NCBI GenBank assembly: GCA_002296975.1 | Contig: DBIS01000156.1 | Coordinates: forward strand, 1 to 6,551 | Direction: 5' to 3' | From: Deltaproteobacteria bacterium UBA796 | GTDB taxonomy: Bacteria > Myxococcota_A > UBA796 | DNA length: 6,551 nucleotides | Shown here: piece after piece, positions 1 through 4,400 of the stretch | How positions within the stretch are numbered: the first letter of the stretch is position 1 | Layout of the letters: each line of letters opens with the position of its first letter | Notes under the pieces: generated by a model | Told to the model about the DNA's origin: nothing | Seen by the model: only the letters and a program-made list of their open reading frames with translations | The model's database searches: none | Position numbers and translations under genes: made by a program

Positions 1-648
1 GCCGCCGGTCAAAAGGTCTCACCCGCAGCGCTTGGCGCTCAAGTGAAGGCCCTCTTGGCCAGCCGTGAGGTTCGGAGCACCTTGGCCGCCATCGAAGCCA
101 CCGGCGCCAAGGCCCGTTACCGCTCTGCATCGGTCACCGACCCCGCCGCCATCGAGAAGGTGTTCGCTGAAGTCCGAAACGATTGGGGGCCCATCACCGC
201 CCTCATTCATGGCGCAGGCGTCATCGCCGATCGAAAAATCGCTGAGCAAACCGACGAACAGTTCGACTTGGTCTTCAACACCAAAATTGAAGGGCTTCGC
301 GTGCTGCTCGGCGCCCTCACCGCAGACCCACTCAAGGTGATCGCCAACTTCTCATCGGTATCTGCCCGATGCGGGAACAACGGACAATCCACCTACGCAA
401 TGGCCAACGAGATCCTCAACAAAGTGGCCTGGGCCGAGTCCCGTGCGCGGGATGGCGTCTTGGTAAAGTCATTGGGCTGGGGCCCGTGGGAGGGTGGCAT
501 GGTCAACCCTCAACTGCGGGCTCACTTTAAAAAGCTCGGCGTCCCCATGATTCCCCTCAATGTGGGAGCCAAAATGTTGGTGGACGAGCTCAGCGGCGCA
601 CAAGCTGCTCAAGTCGAAGTCGTCCTCGGCGGAGAACCCCGACCCGAA
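1..648 (+). other. Ketoreductase (KR) domain of the first protein, N-terminally cut
   Basis: The C-terminal part of an NADPH-dependent KR is present. Catalytic residues fit the extended SDR set in polyketide synthases: Lys95 (NTKIEG), Ser119 (FSSVSAR), Tyr132 and Asn136 (TYAMANEILNK), with Tyr 13 residues after Ser as expected. The loop HGAGVIAD keeps an Asp (residue 77) at the place of the second Asp of the LDD motif, which in polyketide KRs marks B-type (D-alcohol) stereochemistry; applying that rule here is inference. The WGPWEGGMV stretch, followed by the PMIPLNVGA segment, closely resembles PfaA KR domains. The Rossmann nucleotide-binding Gly motif would lie before base 1. Confidence 0.93.
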
Positions 649-1476
649 GCCCTCCTGGTGGTCGGCTCAGAGTCTCGCACGCTCATGATGGAGGTTCAAC
701 TCAGTCAAGAGACACATTCCTACCTCTCTGGCCACGCGATAAACGGTCAAGTCGTGGTCCCTGTGGTGCTCGCAGCCGAATGGTTCAGCCGCATGGCACA
801 TGCATTTAGGCCTGACCTTCACCTTCAGGCCATCAAGAACCTGAAAGTGCTCACAGGCATAAAGCTCCAAGACTTCACCGGTGGCGGGGATCGCCTTGTG
901 CTCAGCTGCACCCAACTCAGCAACGGTCATGGCGTACTGCTGGCCCTCGAGCTCAAAAGCCCGACCGGCACCATCCATTACCGGGCCCAAGCCCAGATGG
1001 TCACCGAAGCAAACCCAGTGTCTCAGAACGCTGCACCCAAGCTCGCGTTGAACGATTGGGGCGGCGCACCCATCTACGGTGATGTTCTGTTTCACGAAGA
1101 CCAATTTCAGGTCATTGAGAGCCTGAGTGGCATCGGCGAGAAGGGCATCTCAGGCACCTTGAACGGGGTCGAAAATGCCGAGTGGCGCTGGGAGAACTGG
1201 AGCACCGATGTCGCAGCGATGGACGGGGGCCTGCAACTCATTTTGCTGTGGGCACGTTCAGCGATGGGCGGACCCGTCTTGCCCATGAGCATCGGTGAGC
1301 TTCGGATGAACACCACCATGCCACCAAAGGGCAAAATCAAATGCGTGGCCAGCTGCCGCGGCACCTCCAAAACGCGCGGTGTGGCCGACCTGGTCTTTCA
1401 TTCTGAATCTGGAGAACTGTTCGCGGAGATCAAGGCGGTGGAGGTCATCCTTCGCCCCGACACACCCAAGGCTTAA
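1..1476 (+). CDS. pfaA: PfaA/Pfa2-type PUFA synthase subunit, C-terminal part (KR-DH), 5' truncated
   Basis: This is the last 491 codons of a large multidomain synthase; the frame is open to base 1, so the true start lies upstream. A GTG at 43 is internal to the KR domain and is not a start. Two domains are visible: an SDR-type ketoreductase (residues 1 to about 216 of the fragment) and a polyketide-type double-hotdog dehydratase (about 229-487). The protein ends with TAA at 1474-1476. In known PfaA/Pfa2 proteins the same C-terminus follows KS, malonyl-AT and several tandem ACPs; those would lie upstream and are not seen here. The role would be cytosolic reduction of the 3-keto group on the ACP-bound chain, then dehydration. 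The next gene begins 5 bases later, so the two are almost certainly co-transcribed. A related secondary-lipid synthase with another product cannot be excluded from this fragment. Confidence 0.93.
   Translation, partial: AAGQKVSPAALGAQVKALLASREVRSTLAAIEATGAKARYRSASVTDPAAIEKVFAEVRNDWGPITALIHGAGVIADRKIAEQTDEQFDLVFNTKIEGLRVLLGALTADPLKVIANFSSVSARCGNNGQSTYAMANEILNKVAWAESRARDGVLVKSLGWGPWEGGMVNPQLRAHFKKLGVPMIPLNVGAKMLVDELSGAQAAQVEVVLGGEPRPEALLVVGSESRTLMMEVQLSQETHSYLSGHAINGQVVVPVVLAAEWFSRMAHAFRPDLHLQAIKNLKVLTGIKLQDFTGGGDRLVLSCTQLSNGHGVLLALELKSPTGTIHYRAQAQMVTEANPVSQNAAPKLALNDWGGAPIYGDVLFHEDQFQVIESLSGIGEKGISGTLNGVENAEWRWENWSTDVAAMDGGLQLILLWARSAMGGPVLPMSIGELRMNTTMPPKGKIKCVASCRGTSKTRGVADLVFHSESGELFAEIKAVEVILRPDTPKA
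685..1461 (+). other. Polyketide-type dehydratase (double hotdog) at the C-terminus of the first protein
   Basis: Two hotdog folds are inferred from the paired motifs. The first carries HxxxGxxxxP at fragment residues 245-254 (HAINGQVVVP, catalytic His245). The second carries DxxxQ at 408-412 (DGGLQ, catalytic Asp408). Both residues of the His/Asp dyad of polyketide DH domains are therefore present, so the domain looks functional. It differs in motif from the FabA-like dehydratase sequence in the next gene. In PfaA-type synthases this DH is thought to make trans double bonds destined for reduction, while the FabA-type DHs handle cis bonds; that split of labour is family knowledge, not visible here. 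Confidence 0.85.
1468..1471 (+). promoter_or_regulatory. Possible weak ribosome binding site for the second gene
   Basis: AAGG lies inside the last codons of the first gene, 10 bases before the ATG at 1482. It is short and the spacing is a little long, so initiation may depend on ribosomes finishing the first gene (the stop is 5 bases before the start). There is no room for a promoter or terminator in the gap. Confidence 0.35.
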
Positions 1477-1481
1477 ATCCC

Positions 1482-4400
1482 ATGGAATTTTCACCGATCG
1501 CCATTGTCGGCAGGGCTTGCGTCTTGCCCGGGGCCCTCTCTCCAGAGGCGTTGTGGACCCTCGTCTCCGAAAGCCAAGACCACGTACGCTCCGCACCGGA
1601 AGGCCGCTGGCGTACCACCGATCGCAGCTGTGGCCCCAACGACGACCCCGCCGACCGCGCATGGTCCAATAAAGGCGGCTACGTCAGCGACTTCTCAAGC
1701 GTTTGGGACCCGACCGGTTTCGCGATCGACCCACAAGACCTGACCGGGCTCGACCCACTTTTCGGATGGGCGCTTCATTGTGCCCGCGAGGCCCTCGCCG
1801 ACGCTGGAGACAACCGCAGGGGTGCTGTGTCTCGCCCACGGGTGAGCGCAGTCTTTGGTAATCTCGGCTTTCCTTCCGGTGAAATGACCCGCTATGCCGA
1901 GGCCATTTGGCATAAAGATACCACCCCACCACCAGCGCTCAATCGTTTTATGTCCAGCGGTGCGGCCAAACTCCTCGAGCGTGCGCTTGGTTTAACAGCC
2001 GGTGCGATGTGCCTCGATACCGCCTGTGCAAGCTCTTTATACGCCATCAAACTGGCCATCGATCAGCTCCATGACGGCGTGGTGGACTTGGCCCTCGCGG
2101 GTGCGGTCAACGGGGCAGACGACCTCTTTATCCACGTGGGTTTCACCGCCTTAAAAGCCATGAGCAAAAGTGGTCAAAGCCGGCCGTTTCACGCCCAAGC
2201 AGACGGACTGGTTCCGGCCGAAGGTGCGGGCATGGTCGCCCTGAAACGCCTGGAAGATGCGCGCCGAGACGGCAACACAATATATGGGATTATTCGTGGT
2301 ATAGGACTGTCAAATGATGGCCGCGGAAGAGGGTTTCTGGCACCATCGAGCCAAGGTCAGGTACGCGCGATTAAAGCGGCGTATACCGGTGCGAACCTGT
2401 CTCCGTCCGCAGTGTCATTGCTCGAATGCCACGCCACGGGCACCACCGTGGGAGACGCGACCGAAATCGCCAGTACCGGCGAGGTTTATGCAGCTTGTTC
2501 TGATGTTGCGATCGGCTCACTAAAGTCGAATATGGGCCACCTGATCACCACCGCAGGTGTCGCCGGACTGATCAAGGTGCTCGAGGCCATCCGCCACCAG
2601 ACCCGTCCACCCACCCTGCACACCGACGCACTCAACCCTGCCCTCAAAAACAGCCCATTTCGTGTCCTCACAGATGCAGAAGCCTGGGAGAGCGAAGGCC
2701 CTCGCGTCGCGGCGGTGAGTGCTTTCGGTTTTGGGGGCAATAACGCCCACTTGATCGTGAGTGAAAACGACCCAGATCTGAAGGTCGAAAGCCCCACACC
2801 GACCTCACTTATGCCCTTGGCCGTGATCGGTTTGGGTACCGTGATCGGTCCAGCATCCAACCGGGCCGAGGTGGCGAAGGCCCTGTTTTCGGCCACCAGT
2901 CTCGCCGAGCCCATGGCCGAGCTTGAATTGGGCCTGACAGGACTTCGGTTTCCCCCAACAGACCTCAGCCAAAGCCTGGGTCAGCAGGTCAGCTTGCTGA
3001 AAGCAGCCACAGAGGCCATGGCGGGTGTGGCCAAACTAAATGGTGAGCGCACCGGCGTTTTTGTGGCCATGGAGCCGGATGTTGAGGTCTGCCGCTTTGG
3101 GCTTCGCTGGCGACTCTCCCAACGCCTAAAAGATGCCAACTGCAACGGGGCCGCTCACGCCGACTGGCTCACTGACACCGCCGATAAAATTATCCCCACC
3201 CTCCGTTCGGCAGGGGTCGTGGGCAATATGCCTAATATTCCCGCCAATCGCCTCAATAGCCAGTTTGACTTGGGCGGAGCGAGCATCTCAATCTCAGCCG
3301 GCGAACGATCTGGGCTTCGCACCTTCGCCCAAGCACACCGGGCCTTGAGCACCGGTGAGCTGGATTGCGCCCTCGTCGGCGCGGTAGACCTTTGCTGGCA
3401 GTCGGTTCACCAAGAGGCCCTCACAGCCATCGAGGGCAAAGAAAGCCGTCCGGGTGATGCTGCTGTGGTCTTGGTGCTAAAACCCCTTGATGCTGCCGAA
3501 GAAGCTGGTGACACCATTTTGGCCGTCGTTAGCAACCATACAGATACCCAAAACTGTGTACCAAACCTAGACCAGCAAATGGGTAGAAACTGGGCTGGTG
3601 GCGAGCTGCGTGATCTGGCCGCACACATCCTGACTGCCAATCAAGGCTGCCACATCGATGGTCGCCCCTACCTGGCCCCAACCCCCACGCCCTTCACCAT
3701 CGGCAAGCTCGACCCGCTCTTCGTGAGCCCGAGGCTTCATCCGACCCCGGGCCTCGATACCACCCACATCTACCGCTTTGCAGCCGACACACCCGCAGCC
3801 TTGCTACAAGCGCTCAGTTGTGGCGATACATACTGCGACGGGCCAGTTCGCCTGGCGATCGTTGCCCCAGACACAGAGACTTTCAACGTCCGGGCCGAAG
3901 CCGCCCATCGCCATATCGCCACAGGGACACCGCCGGGGCCTGGCGTTTTTTACCAAGCAACGCCAATGCCCGGCAAACGTGCGAGCGTCTTTTCGGGCGC
4001 AGGATCGGCCTATGCCGAGATGGGTCGCCCCCTCCTGCAGGCTTTCCCAAGTTTGGGTACATCCCTTTTCGAGGCGCACCCCAAGGCGGCTATTGCCCTC
4101 TCCACCCCGTGGCCAGCAGACGGCAACGTCGCGCCACTATTGAGACTGTGGTCTGCATCGGCCCTTTGCCAGGTCCACGCAGAATTTAGTCGAGACTGGT
4201 TGAACTTCAAGCCGGATGCAGTGATTGGATATTCATCCGGCGAAAGCAATTCGCTGTTTTCCACCGGCATTTGGACAGACTTGAGCGCCATGATTTCAGA
4301 TGCCCGCGGCGGCATGCTGTTCACCGAGGAAATCGGCGGCAAAATGGGTGCAGTCGCGCGAGAGTGGGGGGTCGATGTCGACTGGCAGACCTGGACCATT

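Noticed and set aside
667..1104. Minus-strand 145-codon frame opposite the polyketide-type DH
   Set aside because: No recognisable motif, and it overlaps a fully conserved domain on the + strand; a shadow frame of moderately GC-rich coding DNA.
43..1476. GTG at 43 as the start of a free-standing 477-residue protein
   Set aside because: The frame is open back to base 1, and the residues before position 43 continue into the KR domain, which would lose its nucleotide-binding half if translation began here. It is the tail of a larger protein.
1477..1481. Promoter or terminator between the two genes
   Set aside because: The gap is 5 bases; there is no hairpin, T-run or promoter-like spacing.
2486..2914. 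Minus-strand 142-codon frame opposite the end of the KS
   Set aside because: It lies antisense to the KS His353 motif and the FGFGGNNAH segment; no family resemblance of its own.
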